Shown here piece by piece: positions 24,601-34,300 of a stretch of DNA of 64,000 bases. The notes beneath the pieces were generated by a model. That model had not been told where the DNA came from and ran no database searches. It saw nothing but the letters and a program-made list of their open reading frames with translations. Numbering within the stretch: the first letter of the stretch is position 1; each line of letters starts with the position of its first letter. The DNA is taken from contig SJOL01006478.1 in the NCBI GenBank assembly GCA_004794785.1, forward strand, positions 55,764-119,763, read 5' to 3'. A program made the translations under genes and the position numbers. The DNA comes from Opisthorchis felineus (taxonomy: Eukaryota > Platyhelminthes > Trematoda > Opisthorchiida > Opisthorchiidae).

Positions 24601-27600
24601 CTTTCCTGAGGTTCATTAGGTAGGCGTGTTCCCCCGAATTTTCACCAACTACGTATTCTACTTGATCCGCAAAATATACTTATTTGCAAATTAACATGGT
24701 ATTATCAAAAGACTAAAACATATCTCTAGTTTATATGATTCTTCAAATGAATGCGCTGCTCGAAAGCCGATTCAGGTTTCAGTTGGCATCACAGACGACA
24801 AGTGCAATTTATCTGTATTGCTTCACTATGTTGGTTAGTCAAAAGTTAGAAACATAGCGTAAAACCATTGTCTAAAACCAGGCATATTATGTAACTGAGT
24901 AGTGGCAGAACATTCGCCTACCAAAACCGTTCAGATCATGCATGATAGATGCCTGGACGAAGCTGAAAAGCAATATCAAAAGGCCCGAATTTGAACATTG
25001 TCCGGAAGTCTTCAGAACTGGAATGAGCAATACTCTGTTTTAAGCCACAACAAAAAATACCACCGGCATTAGATAACGAAGCACGATGCAGAATTGCAGG
25101 TCTTGAAGAAACAAAGGCCGATAAGCTACAGTGGATATGCTTGGATTCTTTAAGTACGTCTGGAAAATTCACATCACAACGGTTGAATTTGTGCAATATA
25201 AAACTGCAGGTGTCACAGTGACTTCGTGCATCAAATTTCAGCCAGGACAATCTTTGTGGTTTTGTCTGGTACCAAAATCAAACAACCCCGACACGAACTA
25301 CCAAAAATATACAAACAGGGAACTCTATCGTGTCTGATTGTGGATTGTATGCTTTAGATAGCGTACAAACTATCCATATTCCTAGCAGCAATACGTGAGC
25401 CACTTTAAGGTAATTTGTTTAGTTAGATTAAGAATTAATATTGTTTTGCTCAAACTGAATTTTGGTGAAGGTAAAACTTTTTCTTACATTAGTGTATCTA
25501 TTGATGATAACCTACAATATATTAGCTATCTTCTAGAGAGAGATAATACGTTGGAAAACCGGAATTCCTTCATGGAACAACAGATTATACAAGGCCTGGA
25601 ATTATCGTTATGACCTATCCTAATCGCGCCCGATGGCCAGATTTACCAACAGACTGATAGAAATGCCAATGTCTCACATGTTCCTCCTATTGTATCCAAC
25701 CTATTCATCTCACAGCTTGAATATCAGTAACTGAGCGAACTGGCAAACCCCCTAGAGTTTGGATGAGGTACATCGATGACGCACTTGTTGTCATCATATA
25801 TCAACACTTTGTGTAGCTTCATTCGCTCAACTGTAGAACACAGGACACCCGACAGAACGAGTGCTATCTTCAATTGTGGGTTTTCCTGGAAACATGATCG
25901 CTCTGAAACATCAGATCACCTCATACCCAATCAGGTCGCTAGTTGAACTTTAACTCTGCTCAGGAACTGAGTATGAAGATTGCGACAATTCGCACACCAG
26001 TCCACCAAGCGAATACGATATGTAGTAACTCAGCTTTGTCCGAAAGCGAGTTTATCACATTAGACAAACACTGAGAAATAGTCTGTATCCACAGCGTATC
26101 ATTGATCATTCGCTTCAGCTACCCAACCCAGACACAGTAGCCAGACTGAGGTTTGGACCAGTTGAGATGGTGCGGATTCTCTACTGAAAGTGTTTATCGT
26201 GTTCTCTCCAAATTCAACATCCGCATCACTTTTCAAAGAGGCAGCACACTGCAGAGACAACTGGTTCGCAGTATGGCCGAGTTTGACGTCGATGACCATA
26301 CCTATTGTTTCTACATGACTGATTGTTCCGATTGTTGTGTTTACACTAGGCCCACCAGCAGAAAGCTGAATGTTCGAATCAGCGAACATGAGCAACACTC
26401 TCGGGTTGCTCCACGACACGCCAAAGAATTGAGCATACAGGAGAGTGAATCAGAATCGGATCCCATGCATTTGCTGGTGGCCTTTGGGTAAACGCTGATA
26501 ATGTAAACGGACGGTGACAAAATCTCGACAAAGTTACACAGAGATACGGTAAATGTTATAAAAGTGATGCCTCCTGCGTTATCAGGTCTGAGGGTGTTCA
26601 GATATCTGGCATTGCGTCTGGCCTACTTATGCCCTAATCCTATTAATCCTACGAAGGCGACACGTGCGTGGAAGCGGCAGAACATGTAAGCGTCACACGA
26701 AAAGTACATTGAGCAGTCTTTGGCTAGCTACATTGATAACGTTTAGGTGCCAGTCAGTTACTCCTTGATAAAGGGCACCCTCAATAATCCAACTGTCTGA
26801 CGGTGACTTTAATCAATAGAGTTGATGAGAATGACTGAATAGCTTGTGCCACTTCAATACTACAGGCCTTGCAGCCCTTTCTATTGGTTCTAGTCTTTTG
26901 GGAATCGAGTCACGCTGGAAAGTAACTATACATGAGGTATAGGATGTTCTCCTTTTAGGGATAAAGCTTACTATTGGTAGTGTGAGGATATTTTGGGATT
27001 TCAATGGGGATTTAGTCCTGGAAGTGAAGCACTGTTCTTATTAGCTCTTCAGCGTATGAACATGAACATGAACTCAAAGGTCCTGACATTTTGTTCTCTA
27101 AGTGACGTGTACCAGTTTCATAAGGCCTCGCATCCTATTTTTAAAGACGAATTTGGGCAGCAAGAAAAAATGTCACACCCGTGGTGATCGAAAACTCAAT
27201 ATCGTTCTCTTTTTGCCATCTTCGATTACTCAAACATACCTTGAGTGTGCGGTTACAAAGCGAAAAATGTAATAAGCGCCATATTGATTATATAGTAATT
27301 GAGTAAAATGCGCGCGTTCCATCGTTCGGCCTAAAACTCACAACAGTCCACCATCCGTTAATAGGTGAGAGATTCTCGTTCACTGAATGTTCACTTACCC
27401 GAAATTCGCTACCAAATAGAGTCTGTCTAAAATCCGTTCTTGCAAACTATCGAGTTTTAACTTTTAGGTCACTGACTGCTGTCCATGTAGAGGACGTGGT
27501 CCTGGCCGTGTCTGTCAATGGAGAACGTCTAGTAAGCTCTGTTTGAATTCATTCCTTGGATCAGAATGATGCCAGATGGACAAATGTAGTACAGAGCACT

Positions 27601-29230
27601 TTGACACCGCCATCGGAATTTAAACTTTAACCAGGTATATCAAACAGCTGTACACTACAAGGGTAAAGAATTTGCCTCCAAGTATCTGTTAATCAAAACA
27701 CCTGTGAGGCTTGTGGTTGAAAAACGGAACTGAACTGAACTCAGGTTTTTGGATCCCATTCGAAGTTGTTATTTTCCTAGTTCATATCACAATTTCTCTT
27801 CAGCCTGTTCACTGCTCGGTCGGTAAGATCTGGAGGAACATCATGTTATGACCTAACCCCCCCCCTGAAAGTAGTTATTTTTCGTACAACCTTGCAAAGG
27901 CTTGAATGCGACATTTTACAGAGCCAGTCCAGTAGAGACGCTACTCACTAACATGGATATAAGTGGACCGGGCCTAATTATCATTTTCCGTATGGCTAGC
28001 GGTTTGTTTAATTCACAATCCCTGTGACCCACTGCATATGTGCACATGACCCTGAGGCTTACGCGGTAGGTAAGTCGGCAAACTGCATTTTTCATCGTTA
28101 ATTGAGTTCGCTCTTCAGCCCTGCTCTGCATTCGCCGGGACATCAAGTCCTTGACTGGACCGGTATGGCGTGAGCAAGGCTGTTGAATTGGAAACTCTCA
28201 CTGCTGCTTGTTGGGTCCGTGTCTAGGCCGACAGCGTCCTCTCAAACACCTATGGCGGATAGGTGAGCAAAGCGCTTCTACCATGTGACCCAAGTATGAC
28301 GATCTTGTGGGTAGAGTTGGCAGTTGTCATCGTTCTCACTTCCCGTCCGAGATCGTGACCACACTGAAGTCAGCTGACGCACTGCGTTGTGGCGAAATTG
28401 ATGGAACACAGTTGCCACATATAAGACGGAATTGTAGATGATGACCTGAAAGCTGAAGCCTACAAAAACTGATGCTTAACTGACGAGGGAACGCTCGGAG
28501 GTCGAGATAGCAACGAAGATGGTCAAACACATTAGCAATGGAATAACTTTGTTTGTCCACCCTGTTCCTTCAGTGAATAGGATGGGCTGTTGGCAGCTCG
28601 CGCGACCACCGATGTGGCGTCATACTGGTGTTATTAAAGATACAATAGAAATTCTTTTTCTCACAAATTTTCTAACCAGTAGCTTTGTGAATCAGGAAAG
28701 TTAGCTGGATGGACCCGCGTACCCCGATAGACGTGCTGTGAAAACTCCTGGCGTGAATCAAATAAACAGGATGTCATATTCACTTACTGATGGTGAAAGC
28801 TGATGGGATCAATAATTGCTCTTTCTACCAAGGCGCCATAACACCCGCACCACATTGTTGATCACTGTCAGACACTTTTTTTCACTGCCAACTTTCAACA
28901 GACAAGATTAGTGATCAAAATTATGAATGGGCGTCATCAAGTGCAACCACGGGGAGTAGTAGATTCGTATCATGTATTTGTTCAACGAGGAACCAAGCTA
29001 AATGCTTTTAGGTTGACTTCTCTTTGTAGTTTAGTAAAATACGAAAGAATAAAATGCGAACGAAGTCCAGGGCTCATAGATGGTGTACTACATTGTGTTG
29101 GAATTTGTCGTATCAGGTAGTTAGTATTGTTTATGGGAAACGATCTTTCGTAATTGCAGCTGGTGACTATAGCATGCAACATGGAAATTTTAACACATAT
29201 ATCTGAGGTACTCACTTTATATTGTGACAT
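17069..29230 (-). CDS. Sigma-class glutathione S-transferase, 4 coding exons, 210 aa
   Basis: Spliced gene: exons 29216-29230, 23556-23837, 19248-19358 and 17069-17293 (minus strand). Every intron has GT..AG ends and every junction is phase 0, giving 210 codons plus stop, close to the usual 205-215 for the class. Family role: a cytosolic homodimer that conjugates glutathione to electrophiles; flatworm sigma GSTs also have prostaglandin D synthase activity. Seen: catalytic Tyr8 in LTYFNLRGRAEPIRM, Trp39, Lys43, the cis-Pro loop KLPILEV (Pro52), and Glu68-Ser69 in ESMAIARYL, which bind glutathione; residues 1-78 are the thioredoxin-like half and the rest is the helical half. The protein resembles the schistosome 28 kDa and Fasciola sigma GSTs. 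No frame breaks are seen, so it is probably functional. Introns of 5378, 4197 and 1954 bp carry mobile elements. The only AATAAA seen downstream (minus strand, 16528-16533) would imply a 3' UTR of about 540 nt. The exon chain is inferred from sequence without transcript support. Confidence 0.93.
18106..18259 (-). repeat. SINE family B, minus copy in GST intron 3
   Basis: On the minus strand it reads GAGGTAGCTCAGTGGTTAAG (a near-perfect tRNA box A), then AAGGTTTGCGTTCCGAACTC (box B region), then the body with GACTGCTCCTGTCTAGGTTT and CTGACATTACCTCAGCCCTC. In GST intron 3, same strand as the gene. Confidence 0.6.
18621..18679 (+). repeat. Perfect (CAT)n microsatellite, about 19-20 units
   Basis: A 59-base perfect run of CAT lies at the right edge of a wider stretch (about 18300-18680) rich in imperfect CAT/CAC/CGT triplets, inside GST intron 3. 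Minus-strand frames across it read as runs of Asp or Met, which are artefacts of the repeat. Confidence 0.95.
19248..19358 (-). CDS. GST coding exon 3 (residues 100-136)
   Basis: This 111-nt exon encodes 37 residues beginning CGDLHDLVYKIAR and ending ENAPRLLN, the first helices of the C-terminal domain. The acceptor is CTATCTACATTTCAG and the donor is AAT|GTAAGC. Its acidic and lysine-rich middle (EKPKLIEELKK) matches the variable linker region of sigma GSTs, and the final LLN aligns with the conserved family stretch just before the next exon. It is too short to stand out as an open frame and was found by following the gene downstream. Confidence 0.9.
20166..20193 (+). repeat. (TA)n microsatellite
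   Basis: About 14 uninterrupted TA units, preceded by a CATGCATCCATGTACACATG-type alternating purine-pyrimidine stretch (about 20110-20165). It lies just left of the second LTR copy. Confidence 0.95.
20216..20725 (+). mobile_element. LTR of the same family with primer-binding-like site (copy 2), in GST intron 2
   Basis: This is the second copy of the LTR seen at 10338, sitting in GST intron 2 antisense to the gene. It keeps the same start (ATAATTCCCCCATTCATTT), a CCAAT box (GCCAATGAGAG), and the GTGTAAATAGTACCGTAGA and GATATTCGGGACTGTCG ends. TGCGTCACTCGAAGT at 20701-20715 sits where copy 1 has TGGTGGCTCAAA. No polypurine tract precedes either copy, so they look like two separate 5' LTR fragments and not the two ends of one element. 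Confidence 0.5.
21781..21937 (-). repeat. Family A repeat, degraded minus copy in GST intron 2
   Basis: Recognisable blocks are TAGTTTGCAAACTAATTTGG, TTTTAACTGGAGACTCAGAT and AATCCAGCTGCATCTCTCGTTT, the inner arm of family A. Upstream GAGCGTCCCCGA is a diverged middle. It is antisense to no other feature. Confidence 0.45.
22100..22195 (-). repeat. SINE family D, head only, minus copy in GST intron 2
   Basis: On the minus strand, GCGCCTGTTGAACACGCTTG, CATTGCATGTAGGATGTCCG and ATGTTCAACTCCCGG align with the head of the copies at 29898 and 38788, and here box B (GTTCAACTCCC) is better preserved. The body is not recognisable. Confidence 0.4.
22963..23076 (-). other. Candidate cassette exon in GST intron 2 (38 codons, phase 0/0)
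   Basis: Within GST intron 2, on the gene strand, a 114-nt open segment is flanked by an AT-rich/pyrimidine acceptor ending TATATATCCACAG and a strong donor GTGAAG|GTAAGG. It encodes DNKPSRKNIKESESQ... to NSTSVK with no stop and is phase 0 at both ends, so it could be spliced between exons 2 and 3 without a frameshift. It has no resemblance to GST sequence, and including it would insert 38 residues after Gln99. It may equally be a chance match. Confidence 0.2.
23556..23837 (-). CDS. GST coding exon 2 (residues 6-99)
   Basis: This 282-nt exon covers nearly all of the thioredoxin-like glutathione-binding domain. The acceptor is CTCAACTATTCCAG and the donor is CAG|GTAGAC after Gly-Gln. It contains Tyr8, Arg14, Trp39, Lys43, the cis-Pro loop (Leu51-Pro52) and the ESMAIARYL helix start with Glu68-Ser69. 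The open frame runs past the donor into the intron; the true end is set by the splice site and by the next exon resuming the family alignment. Confidence 0.93.
24618..24736 (-). repeat. Family A repeat, degraded minus copy in GST intron 1
   Basis: TAGGTAGGCGTGTTCCCCCG, TACGTATTCTACTTGATCCG and ATATACTTATTTGCAAATTA follow the order of the family A arm in minus orientation, ending at CTCTAGTTTATATG. Moderately diverged. Confidence 0.45.
25395..26491 (+). mobile_element. Penelope-like element remnant: reverse transcriptase plus GIY-YIG endonuclease
   Basis: Lying in GST intron 1 and antisense to the gene, this stretch reads through several frames as a Penelope-like polyprotein. In order it shows FSYISVSIDDNLQYI (compare SLFTNVPID), LLERDNTLENRNSF (the conserved RxxLxxDxxLxxRT region), DGQIYQQTD followed by a degraded AMGSP block, RVWMRYIDDALVVI (RT motif C with both aspartates kept), a thumb stretch, and a C-terminal GIY-YIG-like block DCSDCCVYTRPTSRKLNVR followed by ISEHEQHS. 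The intact element would encode RT and GIY-YIG endonuclease for its own retrotransposition. Frameshifts and stops show it is dead. The 5' part is missing or unrecognisable, and boundaries are approximate. Confidence 0.82.
29216..29230 (-). CDS. GST coding exon 1 (start codon, residues 1-5)
   Basis: This 15-nt coding piece reads ATG TCA CAA TAT AAA (MSQYK) and is followed at once by the consensus donor GTGAGT. It joins in phase 0 to LTYFNLRGR of exon 2, placing the catalytic tyrosine at position 8 as in other sigma GSTs. The A at -3 (AACAAAATG) is a good initiation context. It is the only ATG plus donor found in the roughly 5.4 kb upstream of exon 2 that fits the frame, the length and the family N-terminus together. 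It lies about 5.4 kb from exon 2, so homology searching alone would miss it. Confidence 0.82.
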
Positions 29231-29288
29231 TTTGTTCACACAGTAGCAGGCGACAAAAAGATAATCTCATTCTTCTCCGATAAACGTC

Positions 29289-29340
29289 TTTATAAATGGC
29301 ACAGATGGGTCAATGCAGTACGTCAAATGGCAATACGTCA
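29289..29340 (-). promoter_or_regulatory. Putative GST core promoter: TATA-like box and two TGACGTA motifs
   Basis: On the gene strand, TTTATAAA occupies 29289-29296, about 60 bp upstream of the ATG, so a start roughly 30 bp downstream would leave a short 5' UTR of about 30-35 nt. Upstream lie two copies of TGACGTA (29319-29325 and 29334-29340) with their starts 15 bp apart, each with similar flanks. TGACGTA resembles CRE/ATF-type bZIP binding sites. The motifs are seen directly; promoter function is inferred from position. Confidence 0.45.
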
Positions 29341-29897
29341 AAAACTGGCCAATCAACGATTAGCGACGGTCATTTGATCGTTCGCTCATGGTTTGGTAGA
29401 CAGGTTTACAGGAGTGTGAGAACTTAAAAATGAACAGCCCGCGTGCTGATTTTACCAATGGATGACAAGAAGTTTGTAAAACCACCACAGGTATTTCTTT
29501 TCAACCCGCGGTTGGGACGCTATGATGACGTTTGACACCCAAAGAAAAACATCGTGAATATTGTCACCCTAAGACTAGCGGAATAGCATGCGAGAGTTGG
29601 TTGGTTGTTCAGTCGTTACCTTCTCCACACAGAATTTACGGCTTTTATCCAGTAAAATTTTTAACCTGACTAATTCGATTTTTCGGTACTGTTTAGGCTG
29701 TCATGTATAATGAATTGGATCCTAGTAAACACACCACAGAATTGTGTACAGTCGTAATCTTTCTGAAGAGTTAAAATACCTTTTGCGATTGCTATTCGAC
29801 CGGTCAAACCAAAAGAACAAACAGGGACCAAAACCTGCATATTCCTCTTTGATTGTAAGTGCAGACACAAGCGTGACTAAGTTCGCCGATGTTCCGA

Positions 29898-30080
29898 TAT
29901 GATAATTTTGATGAGTCCAGCTTGTGCTGGTTGAGTCGTGGTAACACACTTGCCTCGCATGTCAGATGTCCGGATTTAAGACCCCGGTACGGGGTGCCGT
30001 TGAGTTCTAATAAGGGTGAAACTCGAGTCCCGTGCTGCCTCCATTGGTGTGGACTCCCGTGACTTAGTGCACCAGGACAG
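29898..30080 (+). repeat. SINE family D (tRNA-headed), plus copy
   Basis: ATGATAATTTTGATGAGTCC, GGTAACACACTTGCCTCGCA, TCAGATGTCCGGATTTAAGA and GTTCTAATAAGGGTGAAACT, then TGCTGCCTCCATTGGTGTGG, align along their length with 38788-38945. The head resembles a tRNA with a degraded box B (GGATTTAAGACCC). It lies just left of the LINE at 30399. Confidence 0.5.
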
Positions 30081-30398
30081 GTTCAGGACCTTTAAGGCAA
30101 CAATGACATCAACAAATTCTACAAGTCCCGCAACGACCTGCAAATAAATTAATTTTTTCGAGATTCTCAATGTGTAGAATGCACGGTCACATCACTCTCT
30201 TTTGAACAGTCATGCTATCCTGGCGCAATCATTCTGGTATGTCCACATCAAATGGGGCAGCTTAATATTGAGAAATGATCGAAGCTATTATCGACCGTAT
30301 GTGTCCCCGGGTTCAGTTTAAACAAATTTGAAGGCCATTTTAGTTCGTTTAGATAATAAGCGGCAAGCCAAAGAGGTACGGATCAATGAAAGTCCCTT

Positions 30399-31363
30399 AC
30401 TCACACTTCTTGGTAAACAAAACATTTTTGATTGAATTGCACTGGGCTAAATATCTCACCCTTGACCGATACGCTGATGTCACCCGTACACCACAGATGA
30501 CGCAGGCTCACGAAAGCTGCTCTGGCCTTCCCAATGCAAACGGAAATGGCACCTTTGGCTAGGCCTCCTGGATTGATACAGCTGTCCAGGTAGACGAATT
30601 TGTCTGTAACCTCAAACAGCTCATCCGCAATCATGAGGTAAAAGTTCGGACCTACCCAGTCTTGCAGCGTCACTTTACACTTTGCAGGTAGGAAGCGCAT
30701 GCCAGACCATGAGGCAGAATTATTTACATTATTTAGTATTGTCTGCTCACTGAGGACGCATAAAAACGTTTAGCGTTTGACCATCGATGTCATCGGAGCA
30801 TTGCTCCAGTCTGGTAGGAATACCGGGTTGGTACTGCTGAAGTACGTCCAGTGGTTTTTACTAGATATAACTTGCTCACGATTGAAGAGCTGATCATACT
30901 TCATAGGTTGCGTTAGTTTAGTCACGTGCTCCGTATGCCAGTTGACCGACTTCCTCGCTTTTCCCACAGCCACTCGGAGAGTGTTAACGAGTCATGGGAG
31001 GTCAAGCAATGGCTTGGCGGCGAAGTATAATAGCCATTACCAGCAAACTCAGCTGCGCTGGTCATTGCGGTCTCTCTTGGTGGTGACCGCAAAACGAGCC
31101 ACATCGAAAGTGATAGACATTGTCAGACATGGCCCAGTTGTGCCCTCAATGGTGCTCATGCATCTAGGATCTTGCCCTTATTGCACAGCCCTCCTACCGA
31201 CCTCCCCGAAGAAAAATCCAATGAGACCCTGTATTTACTAATCATTTATGTCAGCCACCGCCTCCAGACCGTAACTATCTTCCTCACCTCCTCAGATCAT
31301 CGGCGAACAAAACTATGTTAGCTATACACATTGCGCAGCAAGTACGCGGTCTTTACAGCTGTA

Positions 31364-31385
<22 letters not shown>
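30399..31385. mobile_element. SR2/RTE-like LINE, 5'-truncated with inverted 5' segment
   Basis: Two oppositely oriented pieces of one non-LTR element. The left piece (30399-about 30725, minus) encodes MRFLPAKCKVTLQDWVG, DKFVYLDSCINPGGL and GKARAAFVSLRHLW, the segment after RT motif C of SR2/RTE-type flatworm LINEs. The right piece (about 30739 onward, plus) starts exactly where that one stops: EDA*KRLAFDHRCHRSIA, then HRLR*FSHVLRMPVDRLPR, GGQAMAWRR and TLSDMAQLCPQW. It is followed by a non-coding tail ending in (GAT)n at 31364-31383, taken as the 3' tail. Re-inverting the left piece would restore a continuous order, as expected for twin priming. Stops are present, so it is inactive. Confidence 0.8.
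31364..31383 (+). repeat. (GAT)n short array, probable LINE 3' tail
   Basis: About six GAT units, directly after the non-coding 3' region of the RTE-like element. RTE-clade LINEs commonly end in short tandem repeats, so this is taken as the element's 3' end. Confidence 0.6.
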
Positions 31386-31394
<9 letters not shown>

Positions 31395-34300
31395 GTAAAA
31401 TATCTTACTTATCGTTGCGTGAATCGTTGTCCAACAAAGACTCCGTTTTGGATCCCATTTATGCAAGTTGAAGACAGAGGCATGTACATTCATTTGATAT
31501 GTTAAGAGTATCGTTGCCTTCGAAGTAACCGCACAGCAAAAATGTGGTGTCGCTGTACACTGCTGTTGTGCGTTTGAGTGTAAACATAGTTCCTTTGGCA
31601 TCTTTAACATTTTGTTCATGAAAAAGTTGGAGGCCGGCACTACCTTTATCTCAAGGTGCCTGTCTTCGAATTACAGCTGTACGCTATTCCAGTAAGTGAC
31701 TCTAACAGGGGCATTGATGCAAGAATGCCTATGAGTGAAGATCTAAACCTTTTAGCAATTAGACATATGCCAATGATATTTCACAACCTTTTAACTTGGA
31801 ATCTTGTTCAGGGTAACTCTAAAACATTGTGTCCCTGCCGTGAAGATGAATTAATATTAGTTTCGTCTTTAAAATAAATTTAATGCGGACCGTGTATTTA
31901 TAACTCATTTGCATAGCGAGTCACAGTAGGCGCACTATGTAAATGAACATTTCTCGAAAACCTTGGTTGTCGGTTTCTTCAGCCATATGTGCAACGCAGA
32001 TGCAGGTTCAGAATTAAGTTTTACCCGCTCTCAGGACAGTACAGTGTTGTTCGTTTTAAGTACTGTGTTACGATTGATCAACTCATTACTCTGTGCAACT
32101 TATTGACCTCTCAGATCCAATAACGCTTTAGTATCTGTCAGAAGTGAGAGAAGTCTTTGTCTAGGGCTATCCCAATAAGTTCATGGGTATTCATCCTCAT
32201 GAATCCTAGTGCAAACAGCTAAACTGTTGCTGTGTTTGCTGATAAACACAAGTTGGTTACTGGTTAACTAACCAGTAAACCTTTTCATTCAGTCAACCAT
32301 TCAGTTAAATAATTAATCTTTCACTTTGTCGATGGATACTAGCGGGAGACTTGAATAAACATCAGCCGAATCTCGTCTATGAGTTTCACTTATAATACTG
32401 GACAAAGATTGCCTTATGCCTTAGCTAGGATGCTATTCAATGCATCAGAGGCTTTTCTTTCAGAAGACACTACTTCTGAGGAGGATGGTATGCGCCCTGC
32501 GAATTTCTACAAACCGAATGATAGTATACAAATTTAGTTCCTGATTTATATGCAGGACATAGCGTTTTCCGTGTTCTCGTGAATGTTCGCCGTAACATAA
32601 TCCAAGTCTCCCAACAGTTAATAGACCGGTGGAGTTTGACGGCAAGCACTTACATCTAACCACGTTTATGCTTATCACCCATAAACTACAATACTACTTC
32701 AAAAATTCAACAACTGCCATTTCTGATGGACCCGTGTATGAGTTTTATGGTAATCTGCACAAATCTGTTTAACCGCCAGACCTATCAGATTCAGTTTCAA
32801 CCACTTCTTGGTTCTGTTATTAGGAGAAATGTCCAATATTGAGTTACTGCGTTGTACGCTTTGGGATATCGTCATCCTGTAAACTTCGTTATCCCAGTGA
32901 TTTGTTCTAAGTTACTGTTTTGGTTCCCTTCCAAATTTTTCGACTGAGGGTTTTTGCACTCAAAACTCGTACTCCAAACGATCTTATGTATCGTTATTAT
33001 TTCACGAATACTATCAATAATAAGGCGCTACCCCCGTTATCAGTAAGGGTTAATCATAGCGGTATCCAAATGGATACTGGTGATTCAGACGTCTTGGTAA
33101 CTATTATGTTTTATCACTTCGTTAAGAAGTTGAGGAAGACTTGAAATTAAGCCTACGTAGTATGAACGGGATTACTCTACCCCAGACCACTTAGCCATGT
33201 GTACATTCGGGATTCTCACTTCACCAATTTGTTGAATGTAGACATAATTCATTGGTCGCTTTGAAAGGGCAGCAATGCTTGGGTGTAACAGCGTGTAAGT
33301 AAAAATTGTGATTTCTGTGTATAAGTGTGCAATAATAAACTAAATAAGAAATGTATTCATCCGATCATTTCATTTAAGTTTGAATGAATCACTGCCGAGT
33401 CCCAGTGTCCACTTTGGCGCAACATTTTCACCCCTCATATATTCGTCACTGAAGGAAATTTTAGTGGACAACAAAATTGGGATATTATTCAGTGAGAGGC
33501 GCATTTCGGTCCATTCCAGCAGGGCTTGCTCATCCCTAATTGAAGAAGAACGCAGATGCAAAATGATATGGAACAATCTAATTTTGATGCAGTAAACAAT
33601 TCTTTGGTGAGCATATTGATACGGGGGCACTGCCAGACGGGTCAGAGATTTAACCATCAAATAGATTTATATATGACCGAAATTTCGACTCATGTTACAA
33701 TTACTAATAGAAGGTTAGGTGTGAGTGTCGTTTTCCACTCAGGCATCGAATAAATCTAATATTCCTGGTGTTTAATAAGCATCAGATTACGGCGTATGGG
33801 TGTTTGTTCGCCTGTACCCGATGAAGAGATGCACTACGGGAACGTACTAAAAAACCTTTTTGGCATGGCTTTCATACCAGCAGTTATTCGATTCCAAAGT
33901 TCGTCTGTGGATTCCACACTGTAACGTTTCCCCAGGTAGGACGATTTGCCTACAGCCAAAGACGTTATTGTCCTGCTTTTGTTCAGGTTCTTTAAAGTAG
34001 CTGAGACCTTGATTATTGGTTCGACTAAAATGTTTGAATTCACACTGTTAAAATTTTCCAAAAGTCCACTTTGTCTCTTTGGGTTTCGTCTAAAACGTCG
34101 TTTAATCTAGGCCACGTTTAACGACTGTCTCTCTCCATTCACAGGAGCTCGGAAGGTTTTGTTGCCCGAGGCAAAAATTTCAAAAGATTGGCTGCTAAGT
34201 GACAAAGTTCGTGATTTAGTCAGGAATACCAAATGAATCTATCGATTACTTTCGTGCCATCAGAGTAACGTTGGACACACATTCTTCGCACGCTCAGGTG

